Origin: Pycnococcus provasolii
Lineage: Eukaryota; Chlorophyta; Pseudoscourfieldiophyceae; Pseudoscourfieldiales; Pycnococcaceae
Reading direction: 5' to 3'
Assembly: GCA_938743325.2 (NCBI GenBank)
Contig: OW568863.1
Span: forward strand, 1,279,436-1,343,435
DNA length: 64,000 nt
A program made the translations under genes and the position numbers. The notes under the pieces were generated by a model, which saw only the letters and a list, made by a program, of their open reading frames with translations, ran no database searches and was not told where the DNA came from. The stretch's first letter is position 1, and the number at the start of each line of letters is the position of its first letter. Shown here piece by piece: positions 9,801 through 18,967 of the stretch.

Positions 9801-10437
9801 CGAAGTAGATCTGGTCGATGTCAATTCCACTTTTCACGAGCCTTCGTATCGACTGGTCGATCGATCGCGTCGGACGAACGGCGCCACCAATTCCAGCCTC
9901 ACGCTCGCTTATGACGTCCGCCACCTCCTCGGTGAGCGAATGCATACTAAGCATGTTGCTGAATGCCGAGGCGACAAGCACGATGTCCGCCGGACTCATG
10001 CTCTGCACAAATTTCTCGAGGCTCCCAAAGTCGTCGTCTTCGCCAGTCGCCGTCCATTTCTGTGCGAGCTCGTAGATCTGCTCCACTTTCTGCGCGACGT
10101 GCGGGTGGCTCTTGCGAATGAGTGTCATTAGCATGTTACGTAGCAGGCGGTCGTCGTCGTGCAGATCTGCGAGGGTATTTTCACCACCGAAGCTAACCTG
10201 TCGTAGCGCAGGTGGGAGTGACGGCAGGTTGAATTGTTGTTCTTCTTTGCTGTCCCGAGTGTCCTCCAGGCTTCGTCGCGGCGAGCTGAGTTCCGTCGTG
10301 AAGGATCCGTACGACGCATTCCCGAAGAGCGAAGCCAAGAGACCTCCTCCACCGACATTTGCGGTACGTTGTTGTTGTGGTGGTCGTGGTGGCGTGCCCT
10401 CGCCGCCATCATCGTCGCGATCCGCCGCCGCCATCAT
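6817..10437 (-). CDS. PPC: Phosphoenolpyruvate carboxylase
   Basis: The enzyme carboxylates PEP with bicarbonate to oxaloacetate and feeds the TCA cycle. Family motifs are present in order: FTAHPTQ (catalytic His near residue 226), WMGGDRDGNPFVT (~338), GYSDSGKDAGRLAAAW, FHGRGGTVGRGGGP, IQGEVIEQDFG and the C-terminal GNTG. From the ATG at 10437 it is 1206 residues, longer than ordinary plant-type PEPC (~960), because of a ~70-residue low-complexity N-terminus and Ser/Asn- and Glu-rich insertions, including an acidic one ~180 residues from the end. The frame is open upstream to 10722, but that stretch is not protein-like. The tail reads GNTG, neither the QNTG of plant-type nor the RNTG of bacterial-type enzymes. 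I see no N-terminal phosphorylation motif. The last 111 codons are duplicated twice to the left. Confidence 0.95.
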   Translation of the reverse strand: MMAAADRDDDGGEGTPPRPPQQQRTANVGGGGLLASLFGNASYGSFTTELSSPRRSLEDTRDSKEEQQFNLPSLPPALRQVSFGGENTLADLHDDDRLLRNMLMTLIRKSHPHVAQKVEQIYELAQKWTATGEDDDFGSLEKFVQSMSPADIVLVASAFSNMLSMHSLTEEVADVISEREAGIGGAVRPTRSIDQSIRRLVKSGIDIDQIYFALAEQQVEFVFTAHPTQATRRSLLKKQAVVRSNLLRIQHGEKMNRFEKMASVDMMLAAIEESWRTDEIRRSRPTPQSEARVGLSYVTETVFSSVPAYIRRMNMTLGHAGLPPLPNDGADLFRFSTWMGGDRDGNPFVTAETTYEVVVTNRIRAIDLYFAQISLLLNELSSWRCSAKLRSFVNDITKCFKSDLGPHYTQHEREQAPRGRQDSNASTGFPRTNSSTSNFTSDHVYRERCTQRNYEDFLYPLPETEPYRCVLSYVRDKLWNTKQLLLSTLSNRDGASLVALMDDNTSFILPGQPGYHEQFGGDSPSSASWKDRFECVYSETQHLLTPLLLIQESLIEVGDNATANGFLVDVIRQVRAFGLALLKLDVRQESDRHAHAIDAITRHLGLGSYLSWDEDDRVAFISKELGGKRPLLPRDYETSSAFTEDDVEVLRTCACISKLPPDSLGAYVISMCQQASDVLAVVLLQREASVGGSNSKPMRVVPLFEKLDDLQRSPSVMEALYTNAVYNGYIGTNFARSQEVMVGYSDSGKDAGRLAAAWGLYEGQEKLAKVSKAHGVKLTLFHGRGGTVGRGGGPAHLAILSQPPETVDGRLRLTIQGEVIEQDFGSTELAFRTFDMYTTAVLEHTLAPPRQPKAKWREVMDTLSERSCSAYRGVVFQNPLFIPFFKKVTPELELGRMNIGSRPSRRKADAGVESLRAIPWIFAWTQTRFHLPVWLGIGEAFESFGDLDTIATMYSEWPFFQVTMDMVEMVLMKADERCAKLYERMLLPSEATELKELGSSLRASFRKTKSAIFDVLNAGKKYMFDNSIDDSSNEPAATTEEEEPAASAAAKLSSLYDGDEEEDDGGKHYGVLHPFTELASKSPGAPDLLGQAVKEVNTSEFHCSASHQLKLNLLRKLELRLPYVTPLNVMQAHLLKELRAIVDDNVWPSEANTFEADADLAAMCSLSSPTMATAEVADRRAQYQIIVEDALIITMKAIAIAMGNTG

Positions 10438-10791
10438 GGTTGGTTTGTTCCGTTGTTTGCGATAGGTGCAAAGGAATAATGGGACCGAAAATAAATAAAT
10501 CGGCAGAACTCCGACGCGTGGTCCCTTGATGCCTTTTCCTTTCCCAATTTTCCGGATGTGATCTCGACTTTTCGCTATGCACTGGGGGGGCGGCGGCTGT
10601 GGGCGGTACAAATTTCCAAGTTGGGGTTCCACTCGTTGTCCCCCCTCCCCCTCCTCCGACCTGCTTTGCCCCGAGACCCTCCCCGAACCCGAAGCAGCTC
10701 TCACTCTACTCTTTGAACACATTCACATTCACCGAGACGTGCGCGCGCGCGTGTGTGGTAACTTGCTCGCTCGCTCGCTCGTCAAATCGTC
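10438..10791. promoter_or_regulatory. Divergent promoter region, PEPC / coiled-coil gene
   Basis: A 354-bp spacer between two divergently transcribed genes. It contains an AT-rich patch (AAAATAAATAAATC near 10489-10502) just upstream of PEPC and a GC/CT-rich half next to the plus-strand gene, ending in TCGC-repeat sequence before the ATG. No specific factor site is recognised. Confidence 0.4.
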
Positions 10792-12873
10792 ATGCCTCCC
10801 TCGGTGCTGGGGTCGCTGACGAACATGATGAGGAACGGAGGTGGTGGTGGCGGTGGTGGTGCATGCTTCGGTGCACCTGCGACGAATTCGCCGGCGCCAG
10901 ATAATAAGAAAAAGCAGCAGCAGCCAGAAGCGAAAGGAAGCACAAAGAAAAAGAAGAAGGCGCAAGACAACAACAACAACAACAACAACAATCAGCAGCA
11001 TGGCTTTGCAATCGTGACCAACAACAGCAGTGATGAGGCAGCAGCAGCAGCACCAGGAGCGCTCGCAGTCATTGACAACAACGACAACGACAACGACGGG
11101 TCACTTGGCTCAGACTTAGCGCTCGTCACAATGGGTGGTGGTGGTGTCGACGACGACATGATTGCCAAGCAGATTGAGTCGCTGCGCAGGTCCGCGGTAG
11201 ATCTCACCAAGGAGCAGGACGGCGCGCGCCAGCTCGCGAAGAAGTATGCCGCGGAGTCGCGCGAGTGGGAGGGGCGCTATCAACGCGTCAACAAGCAGCT
11301 CGAGGACAGGGAACGTGATCTGCTCGAGATCAAGACGGACGTCGAGAAGTGCATGCAGATGAAAACTTTTTTCGAGGAGAAGTTTCGCATGGCAGATGCC
11401 GTCATCAGCCAGTGCGTGGACGAGGTGAGCACGACGAAACGCCTTCACGAGAGGCACACGGAGGACTCGGTGAAGAACTGGGAGCGCGTGCAGAAGGATC
11501 ACACGGAGAGGTGCGCACGCACGGAGCAGCAGCTCACGGAGGTCACTCGCCGGCTCGAGATTACGGACGGCGAGAAGCGCGTGGCCCTCGAGTCGTCGGA
11601 GTCTCTCTCGCAGGAGTGCAAGGAGCTGACGGCGAAGCTGCATGCGACGGAGCTGAAAATGCACGAAACTGTGCAGAAGTACGAGAAGGAGCTTACCGAG
11701 CTGAAGCAGGAGGAGAAGCGCCTCGAGAGCATGATCACGCACAAGCACACGGAGGTGGAGCGTGGGACGGAGGCGCTGTTCGCGCTCAAGGACAAGCATA
11801 GCGAACTGCAGACGAAGCATGGCGCGCTGACCGCGGAAGTCGAGGCTCTACGCACGGCTTCCGAGGCGGAGGTGGAACGTCTCAAGGGTCGCGCGGATGC
11901 GGCGGATGCCGCTCGCGAAAGACTCCGTGACGAAATCGAACAGATGCGAACGTCGCTTTCGGAGGTGACGAAGGAGCGCGACCTGAATGCCCAGCGCGTC
12001 GACGCGCTCACATGTGACTTGGATATGGCGCGCAGTGAGCACGCCACAGCGCTCGCACAGGCGGAGGAGGATCGCGAGGCTGCTGTGACTGCAGCAGCGG
12101 CGAAGGAGACCGAGCACGGACAAGTCCTCGGTGAGGAGGTGGGCAAGCTGTCAGCTCAGGTAGTGTCACTCGAGCGCGAGCTTGCGGAAACTCGCCTTTC
12201 GGTCGACACGGAAGTACGTCGCAAAACATCGGAGCTGGCGGAGCAGAATCGCGTGCAGATTGAGCAGCTGCAGAAGCGCAATGACGCGGAGATGCGTGAG
12301 GCATCGAATGCTCTGGCAGAGGCTAAGCAGCATGCTGAAAATCTTGAGCAAGTCGTGGGAGAATTGAAGCGTGATTTGCGCGCGGCGACGACTACTGGAG
12401 CAGCACGTGTGGCGGGAGGATCTCACCATCGATCATTGCACAACCACCACCAACAGACGGTGCGTGCATCGTCGAAAAAGCCGACATCCATCCTCACCAC
12501 GGGTGGTGGTGACGGTGACGGTGGAGCAGGCGGTACGGGATTACGATCGACGAAACCGCCGCCGCCGCCACTTACCACCACGACGAACACGAAGAAGAAG
12601 GGTGCTGCTGCCGCTGCTATAGACGGCGGGGCGGTAAGCAGCAAGCACCTCCCCACGATGAGCGCGGGTACTTTTGGCCAGCCGGCTCCCTCGTCATCCA
12701 CCTTTGGCACATTCGCTCGACGCAAGAAGAAGTCGACAGCCAGCGGTGGCATTGGCGGTGCGCCGACGGCGACGGCGAAAGCGAAGAAGGCGGCGCACGC
12801 CGCCGCACGCCGCGAGACGGTCGCGGCAGCTTGGCCAGAAAGTCCTCCTCACGATCCTTTTTTCGACTTTTGA
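10792..12873 (+). CDS. Long coiled-coil protein with basic C-terminus
   Basis: A 693-residue protein in three parts. An N-terminal disordered segment carries Gly, Lys and Asn tracts (residues 1-~115). A continuous charged heptad-rich coiled coil of about 440 residues follows (~120-560). A basic, Ser/Thr/Gly-rich C-terminal tail ends in PHDPFFDF. No enzyme or motor motif is visible. The architecture (disordered head, single long coil, basic tail with a short hydrophobic-acidic end) resembles synaptonemal-complex transverse-filament proteins such as plant ZYP1. Sequence in such proteins diverges quickly, so this is a hypothesis only; a golgin or centrosomal coiled-coil protein is equally possible. 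Confidence 0.6.
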   Translation: MPPSVLGSLTNMMRNGGGGGGGGACFGAPATNSPAPDNKKKQQQPEAKGSTKKKKKAQDNNNNNNNNQQHGFAIVTNNSSDEAAAAAPGALAVIDNNDNDNDGSLGSDLALVTMGGGGVDDDMIAKQIESLRRSAVDLTKEQDGARQLAKKYAAESREWEGRYQRVNKQLEDRERDLLEIKTDVEKCMQMKTFFEEKFRMADAVISQCVDEVSTTKRLHERHTEDSVKNWERVQKDHTERCARTEQQLTEVTRRLEITDGEKRVALESSESLSQECKELTAKLHATELKMHETVQKYEKELTELKQEEKRLESMITHKHTEVERGTEALFALKDKHSELQTKHGALTAEVEALRTASEAEVERLKGRADAADAARERLRDEIEQMRTSLSEVTKERDLNAQRVDALTCDLDMARSEHATALAQAEEDREAAVTAAAAKETEHGQVLGEEVGKLSAQVVSLERELAETRLSVDTEVRRKTSELAEQNRVQIEQLQKRNDAEMREASNALAEAKQHAENLEQVVGELKRDLRAATTTGAARVAGGSHHRSLHNHHQQTVRASSKKPTSILTTGGGDGDGGAGGTGLRSTKPPPPPLTTTTNTKKKGAAAAAIDGGAVSSKHLPTMSAGTFGQPAPSSSTFGTFARRKKKSTASGGIGGAPTATAKAKKAAHAAARRETVAAAWPESPPHDPFFDF

Positions 12874-13212
12874 GTATTACGACGACCTTGTTGTCAAGCA
12901 TCTGCCTGAATTGCAAAGAACAACAAAATGACGATGCGGTGGTGGAGTGAATGATGACGATGACAATGACATGGGATGGTGGATGGAACAAGACGTACCA
13001 ACCACGCGCTGCCGCGGCTGAATATATTATTTATCGACTTTTTGCTTGCTGCGAGATTTATTGCGCGCGCGTGGTGGCACGGTGGGGTAAGGCTTTGATG
13101 ATCAGCTGATAATTTATCTTGAAGAATCAAAAAGACATATTACCAATCTTCTTTCACATCCCGTCCGTGCTGCATGCATGCTGTCCTTTTCTCCCTCCAC
13201 CAGTTCCCATTA
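12874..13212. other. Intergenic region between convergent genes
   Basis: A 339-bp stretch between two convergent stop codons, AT-richer than coding DNA (AATATATTATTTATCG near 13020). It presumably holds 3' UTRs and polyadenylation sites. No RNA gene or repeat is recognised. Confidence 0.5.
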
Positions 13213-14259
13213 TTATCCTTGTTGTTGTTCTTTCATCATGGCTGCTGCAAACGCGCCTAGGCTTGAAGGAAGCGATTCGAGCGAGATGCCAGCTTGTCGG
13301 AGCGCATCTGCGACCTGCTTCGGGTCAACAACATGACGTTCCTTGTCATCGCCACTACCAACGGCGGCGTCGGCGGCGTCGGAACCATCCACTTCCTCCA
13401 CTTCCTCCATCTCCTCCTCCTCCTCCTCCTGCACGCGTGCTTCCTCATCTGCGCGTGCTTCCTCCTCATCTGGCTCTTCAGCCGCCGGCACCTCTCCGCG
13501 CTCCTCCCCTCCCTCCTCTATCTTATTCTCTTCATCATCTTCCTCCTCCTGAACATGATCCACGCGCGGCTTCTTGTTCGAGGGCGACGGCGGCGATGGG
13601 AGCTTCGAATTTTGCCCCTGCTGCTTGATCGAGGGGAGTACGAAACCTGCTTCACGCATTGCCTCTGGACTCTCGCAGATTGTTGTGTCGCAATTGCCCA
13701 ATTGGATCTCAAAGAGCTGTGTTCCATCTTCGGCTTTGTTGTCGTATTTCCTGACGAGCTTTGCCTTTGCGAACCCAGCGGGGTCGAATACGCCCAAAAA
13801 ATGTTCGCGGTTTTCGGGTAGGATGGCGTCGACACTGAGAAAAAACGTCGACCCAACTCGCCAGCGGCGGTTTGTGGCTGGCAGAGCGGCGGTCGCGGTC
13901 TTCGACGATGACGGTTGCTTTCGCTTCGCGGAACCCACTAACTGCTGTTGTGTCGCGGCGAACACGAGATCCAGGAAATCGTCTAATTTCTGCGGCATTA
14001 AGGATGGCGGATCCTGCGTCCACATCGGCTGCTGCTTTTCGGCATCGTCCACGACGCCACCCACAGCCATGGGCAGCAGATGTGATTTACTTTTCTTTGC
14101 CGCCGCGGACGCCATCCCTGTGGCAGGAGCAGGGGGAGGAGGAGCCTTCTCCTTCATTTTATTCTTATTATTATCGTCACGACGATGCGACGATGGCGTA
14201 GGCGTCGGCATAGCCATCAACTGCGCCGTGGCATTGGCATCGTCGTGGGAGACGGACAT
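13213..14259 (-). CDS. Hypothetical protein with acidic C-terminal domain
   Basis: 348 residues from the ATG at 14259; the frame extends upstream only through non-ATG codons. A disordered Pro/Lys-rich N-terminus is followed by a more ordered segment (~90-230) with LDDFLDLVFAATQ and a beta-like region (WRVGSTFFLSVDAIL, TQLFEIQLGN). A long Glu/Asp tract follows, and a short amphipathic C-terminus (PKQVADALRQAGISLESLP) that could be a peptide-binding helix. Acidic tracts are common in nuclear and chromatin proteins, but no family is recognised. Confidence 0.6.
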   Translation of the reverse strand: MSVSHDDANATAQLMAMPTPTPSSHRRDDNNKNKMKEKAPPPPAPATGMASAAAKKSKSHLLPMAVGGVVDDAEKQQPMWTQDPPSLMPQKLDDFLDLVFAATQQQLVGSAKRKQPSSSKTATAALPATNRRWRVGSTFFLSVDAILPENREHFLGVFDPAGFAKAKLVRKYDNKAEDGTQLFEIQLGNCDTTICESPEAMREAGFVLPSIKQQGQNSKLPSPPSPSNKKPRVDHVQEEEDDEENKIEEGGEERGEVPAAEEPDEEEARADEEARVQEEEEEEMEEVEEVDGSDAADAAVGSGDDKERHVVDPKQVADALRQAGISLESLPSSLGAFAAAMMKEQQQG

Positions 14260-14458
14260 GGCGAGGCAGGCTGCGAGATTTGTGCGCGGGAAAATTGGTT
14301 CAGATGTCACGCACGTTGTGGCAAGTCCATCGGGGCGTGATCGGGGCGGGCGGGAATTGCGAGTTCGGGGTCAGATTATGATTGGGGGTTTGTCTGGGAC
14401 CAGCCGTGGAAATCACGCGTGCACTGTACATGTTGGTGGTATTCTTACAAAAACAAGC

Positions 14459-14965
14459 TCACTCGCCTGGTGTCGCGACTCCTGTCGTCGTTTCACCCAG
14501 ACCGTACGCGGCTCTCGCAGCGTTATCGCGGAGGAACGTCCAGCTCGCAAACTGCTGCTGCTGGCAAGCCTGCTTGACGTTGCCGTTCTTGATGGCGGCG
14601 CGGAACGCGGACGTCTGCAGGAGCTCGAGGAACGCGAGCGCGTGCGGGTACTGTACGTGCTGGCAGTACGGCGGCTTGGTCCAGTAGAGCAGGTACTCGA
14701 GGAACATCACGAAGCTCTCGTCGTCGAAGTACCCGTGCATGGCAAGGTGGTGCAAGTACGCCGGGTTGGCGAGGCTGGATACGAACTCGAGTTCGAGCGC
14801 GAATCTCTCCTCTTCTGTGGCTGCCGTGACGATGCTTGGTGGTTGTCCTGCTGGTGCGGAGTCTTGTCCGTTAGCGTTCGCGTCTTTATTGTTGTCGCGA
14901 GCAGGTGCGGGTTGATCGGCACCTGCGGCATCCACCATGGTCACGTCGCCATCCTGCGAGGCCAT
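14459..14965 (-). CDS. MED31: Mediator complex subunit 31
   Basis: 168 residues. The central ~95 residues form the Soh1/MED31 domain: RFALELEFVSSLANPAYLHH, YFDDESFVMFLEYLLYW, YPHALAFLELLQ and FRAAIKN occur in the conserved order. MED31 belongs to the middle module of Mediator and bridges activators to RNA polymerase II in the nucleus. The N-terminal ~50 residues are a disordered Ala/Asp-rich extension and the C-terminus is a short unconserved tail. It is divergent from the NSUN2-like gene, sharing a 286-bp promoter. Confidence 0.92.
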   Translation of the reverse strand: MASQDGDVTMVDAAGADQPAPARDNNKDANANGQDSAPAGQPPSIVTAATEEERFALELEFVSSLANPAYLHHLAMHGYFDDESFVMFLEYLLYWTKPPYCQHVQYPHALAFLELLQTSAFRAAIKNGNVKQACQQQQFASWTFLRDNAARAAYGLGETTTGVATPGE

Positions 14966-15251
14966 GACTCCTGGAATGGACGCAGGGCAAGAATGAACGA
15001 GGAGGAAGAAGCCTACCTACTAACCCCGAAAGAATCCTGCGACCCCAACTGACCCCAACCCCCAACTGAAATCCCCCCCATGCGGAGGCTTCTTGCGGAG
15101 GCGTTGAAGTGAACGCCGCCGCCGCGCCGCCGCCTCCCCTTCTTTCTCCCCCCTCCCCTCTCCATACTCGCCGGAACAAGGCCACCCATGCCACGGCAAA
15201 CGGATGAGGACTCGGTTTCGGTGAGGCTCACCTAGCAGGTTCTCAGCCGTG

Positions 15252-18200
15252 ATGGCGCGTCGGAAGAGAAAGCCGCGCTCCAAGGCAACCGTCAAAGCCG
15301 CGAAGAAACGCGCGGCGCGACTGCAGCTCGGACCACAAACCGTTGGCGCGCCTTCCGCTTCCGCTCTTTCTTTGGTAGCCTCTCAGCAAAGTCAGGAACA
15401 CGAGCCTTCCCCGTCGCCTCTGTCATTTTCACACCCGAACCGACACCTGGCGCTCGCAGGGGGCGCGCAGGCGACGCTCTTCGAGAGGTACTACAGAGCT
15501 GTGAACATCCTGCCCGCACACGAATGGCCCGCGATGATAGCGACGCTCTCGAGGCCACTTCCCGTCTCGTTCCGCGTCGTCGGAGGGCCGCGCACCGCGG
15601 AGGCTCGTGCGGCACTCGGCGCGATTCAACAGACGCTGCAGAGAGAGGGCGCGACGCCACTGCCGTGGTGCGATGGCTGGCAAATTCAGGCGGACAGCGG
15701 GGCACTCAAGATGAGCTCAAGGCCGGGCCTGCGTGAGCTGCACGCCTGGCTCGTGGAAGCGAGCCACGGCGGTCTTGTCGTCAGGCAGGAGGCTGTCTCC
15801 ATGGTGCCCGCGGCGCTGCTGCACATCAAGCCTGGGCACAAGGTGCTTGACATGTGCGCCTCACCTGGGTCGAAAACAACGCAGGCGCTTGAGGCTGTGC
15901 ACGGCGACGGCGGTGCTGAGGACACCGCTGCGGGAGGTCTCGTCGTCGCCAACGACACCGACGCACGACGTGCACGCCTGCTGATTCGCAGGTGTGCAGC
16001 CCTTGGCGAGCTCACAGACCGACTCGCAGTCACGCAGCACGACGCGACGAAATTCCCGAACGTGCTCGCACCGTGCTGGCGCGGTGGAGAGGACGACACA
16101 CGAGGTTTGCGTGAACAGCGCTACCTTGACGGACCTTACGACCGAGTTCTTTGTGATGTACCGTGTTCCGGAGATGGTACGCTTCGTAAGAATCCAGAGG
16201 TACGACAAACAACTTAGGTCTTTTTTTTGTTTGTGTGTGTGTGTGTGTGTTTGAAATGAGATTTCCTTGCTTTTACTTTTCTATCTTCTCTATCGTAGGC
16301 TTGAGAATGATCTGATTCGAGTCGATTCGATGATCAATTGCACAGTACACGATCGACGGCCCCGAGGGATTATATCTTGGAACACAAGAAAAGTTGCGGA
16401 TACGTGCCACCGGTGCGATGTCGAAGCAATAAACGACAAACAAAAAATGATAGGAAGAGGATGACGGGTTCCCGAAAGAAAAAGAAAAAATCTTTTACGT
16501 CGAGACGGAAACTTGCCGAGAGAAGAGATGAGAATGAGAGAGTTTGGGTGTGTTTTGGGCGAGCCGGTTAACATCTCAAATCGGATTTCATGCACTCACG
16601 CATCATGAAAACGAACAGGTTTGGTCGCGCTGGAATCCTGAATTTGGAGCAGGTTTGCACATGCTTCAGCTGAGGCTTGCACTTCGAGCCATTGCCCTAC
16701 TACGTGTTGGCGGCTGCCTTGCGTATTCCACGTGCAGCTTGAACCCCGTGGAAGATGAGGCGGTGGTTGCAGAGCTGCTGAGACGGTGCCATGGTGCGGT
16801 GCAGGTGGTGGACGTACGATCAGGCGAGACGCTCGATGGAGACACCACGAACGATGTGCACGCGGCGGCGTCAAAGAGCCGACCGGGAATCTGCGACTGG
16901 CCTGTGTACGCGTCTATGCCTGGCGAGGAGGAGGGTGCGCCGGCGACGCTCGTCGTTCCCGAGAAGTCGTCACGTGGTTTCCCACCAAGTCTCTGGCCAC
17001 CCACGAAGGATGAGATGGAACTGCGTGGCGAGCTGACGAAGTGCCTGCGCTTCTTTCCGCACGACAATGACACTGGCGGGTTCTTCGTTTGCATCCTGCG
17101 TAAGACGAGCACCTTGCCTGGCCCACCATCGAAGGGCAGCAGCAGCGGCAGCAAAAGCGGCACCTCCCGTTCTCGTCCCCATGACAGAAAGGCTGGGCAC
17201 ACGAGTGCTGAACTGCCGCAACGCATCCCATGCCTGCGTCGAGTGACGGGTGACGCGCTCGACGAAGCGTGGAAGTGCGTGGGTGGCAACCCGGAAGCGA
17301 CCGATGAGAAGGCGAGATTCCAGAGATGCACATTCACGCGCTCCCCGAATGCAACGTGCGCAGGCAAGTCCGCTTGGTGGCTGACGGACGCCATGGCGGA
17401 GCATGTGGCTGACCACCCGGGAAGTGCTAAGCTGCACATCCTGCTTGCTGGAAGTCCGCTACTGACGCGCACGCGTATTCGCGGCGGTCTTGGTGGCACC
17501 CCCGGGGGACGCGTGGTGGCACGCTCGCTTGGGTACGGCGGTCGCAAGGCGAATGAGGGCGGCGTGCTCGCATCGCCGTCGGGGTCTTGTTCTTGGAGGA
17601 TACGTCACGAGGGTGCGGCGCTGCTGCCTAGCATTCGACATTCCGCGAAAGGCTGCATGCTGCCTGTACGGGCGGAGGTGATGTGCAAGCTGCTCGCGCC
17701 CGTCGCGGACACGGCGTCATCCAAGACTTCGCTCGCACGCATCGTGCTATCGACGAAGGAGTTGCGAGATCGGCTGCTGTCTTGGCGTGAGATGAGCGCA
17801 TTTGAAGAGTGCGACGAGGGTGCGATTGTGCTCAGCTCCGCCAAGGGACAACGATCCATTTCGCTGGCGGCAGAGAAGGTTGTGGTGAAGAAGGACGTTG
17901 GTGTTGGTGCAGTCGCAGCCGACGACGAGGAGCCTGTCGCGTACCTGGTCGTGACGTGGCCACGCACGAAAGGCCTTGAAAGAGCACCGGCCGCCGCTGC
18001 ACGTCGCATCATCAGGCTTCTTGGTGGCTCTAGCGGATTAAGTTCTGAACGAAGGTATGAGACATATACACATTGTTTTTCTTTTTTTTGCCTTTGGTGT
18101 GTGTTTGTGGCCTCGCATCTACATTCTTTTGCACATTTACCTGTGATCTACCGACCGCTCTTCTCTCATCGGCGGCATTGATCCACTTGTATTCTCAATC

Positions 18201-18396
18201 AATCTGTCATTGTGCTATATTAAGCGCGTCTATTTCTGCAACGCGGGTTGTGCGTGGCCCACCTCGTCCTTCTCCTGTGGACGTTTGACAGTGGAAGCTT
18301 CTTTTATGTCTACCCGTACAAAATTTTCTAACCAATTTCCCTAAACAACAAAACAGGGGAGGAGGTGCTCGCAGCAACCAAAAGGCATATCGTTAA
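15252..18396 (+). CDS. NSUN2: NSUN2/Trm4-like RNA cytosine-5 methyltransferase (3 exons)
   Basis: Spliced model: 15252-16199, 16619-18054, 18357-18396 (807 residues). The enzyme transfers methyl from SAM to C5 of cytosines in tRNA. Exon 1 carries the SAM-binding motif (VLDMCASPGSKTTQ) and motif IV DVPCSGDGTLRKNPE. Exon 2 resumes exactly in frame as VWSRWNPEFGAGLH, matching the family, then YSTCSLNPVEDEAVV with the nucleophilic cysteine of motif VI. The first intron (419 bp, phase 0, GTACGA..ACAG) contains a TG-rich run. The second (302 bp, GTATGA..ACAG) leads to a 40-base last exon encoding a Gly/Arg-rich tail, which is less certain. The start is the first ATG. The basic N-terminus is consistent with nuclear or nucleolar localisation. 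Confidence 0.9.
16200..16618 (+). other. Intron 1 of the NSUN2-like gene
   Basis: GAG|GTACGACAAA donor and AACGAACAG|GTTTGG acceptor. Removal joins KNPE to VWSRW in phase 0 and restores a conserved family segment. It contains (TG)n at about 16231-16250 and is AT-richer than the exons. Confidence 0.9.
18055..18356 (+). other. Intron 2 of the NSUN2-like gene
   Basis: CGAAG|GTATGAGAC donor and CAACAAAACAG|GGGAGG acceptor with a pyrimidine- and T-rich interior. Without splicing the frame reads into low-quality hydrophobic sequence. Splicing gives the ending ERRGGGARSNQKAYR and a stop at 18394-18396. Confidence 0.6.
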
Positions 18397-18967
18397 TCGA
18401 AATGGATTCGTTCGCATGGTACGTACGGTTTTGCTTGCATGTTCCATAGCCTATTATATGTTTCCAAACTTTGCCGTCAGCTCAGGCGCACCCCGTGAAG
18501 ATGATTTGCTTCAACCCTAATCTGACACCTCTTGTTTGAGGGTAGTTTTTCAAAGTTTACTTTGGATATCTGCCGATGCGCACAACTTAAGCACCAATAA
18601 CAATGTCTGAACGGTGGTGGGTGACCCACATGCTTGATGCCTGATTCCTTCTTTTTCTTTCTTGATGCACGAATGCTTACACGATGACCGTACGTCGTAC
18701 CCACGAAACATTGCATTGCAGGAGGCTAGGCTTGGCGGCGAAAGTGCCTTACTGTACACAAATAGTACACTAAAACGTTTTTACTGTAACTACATACCCG
18801 TACTGTATCCTACATACCTATCAATCAGCCTTAGAACAGGTCCTTAGAACCCCGAGTTTTTTTACGCCCGAAGAAGTTTATGTAACCCCGACAGCCTGGC
18901 CTTTTAGTTTTTCTTTCTCCTCCTCCGATCCGTGTGCCCGCGCGATCTATCGTAAGGCGATCTAGCC
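18397..18967. other. Intergenic region upstream of UMP/CMP kinase
   Basis: 571 bp, clearly AT-richer than the surrounding genes, with runs such as ACACTAAAACGTTTTTACTG near 18770. It should contain the 3' end of the NSUN2 transcript and the kinase promoter. Two GAACCCCGAG/TAACCCCGAC words occur near 18847 and 18883. No gene is seen. Confidence 0.5.

Noticed and set aside
10438-10722. N-terminal extension of PEPC upstream to 10722
   Set aside because: The frame is open, but the translated sequence is low-complexity promoter-like DNA with an AT-rich block, and the ATG pair at 10437 fits normal gene structure.
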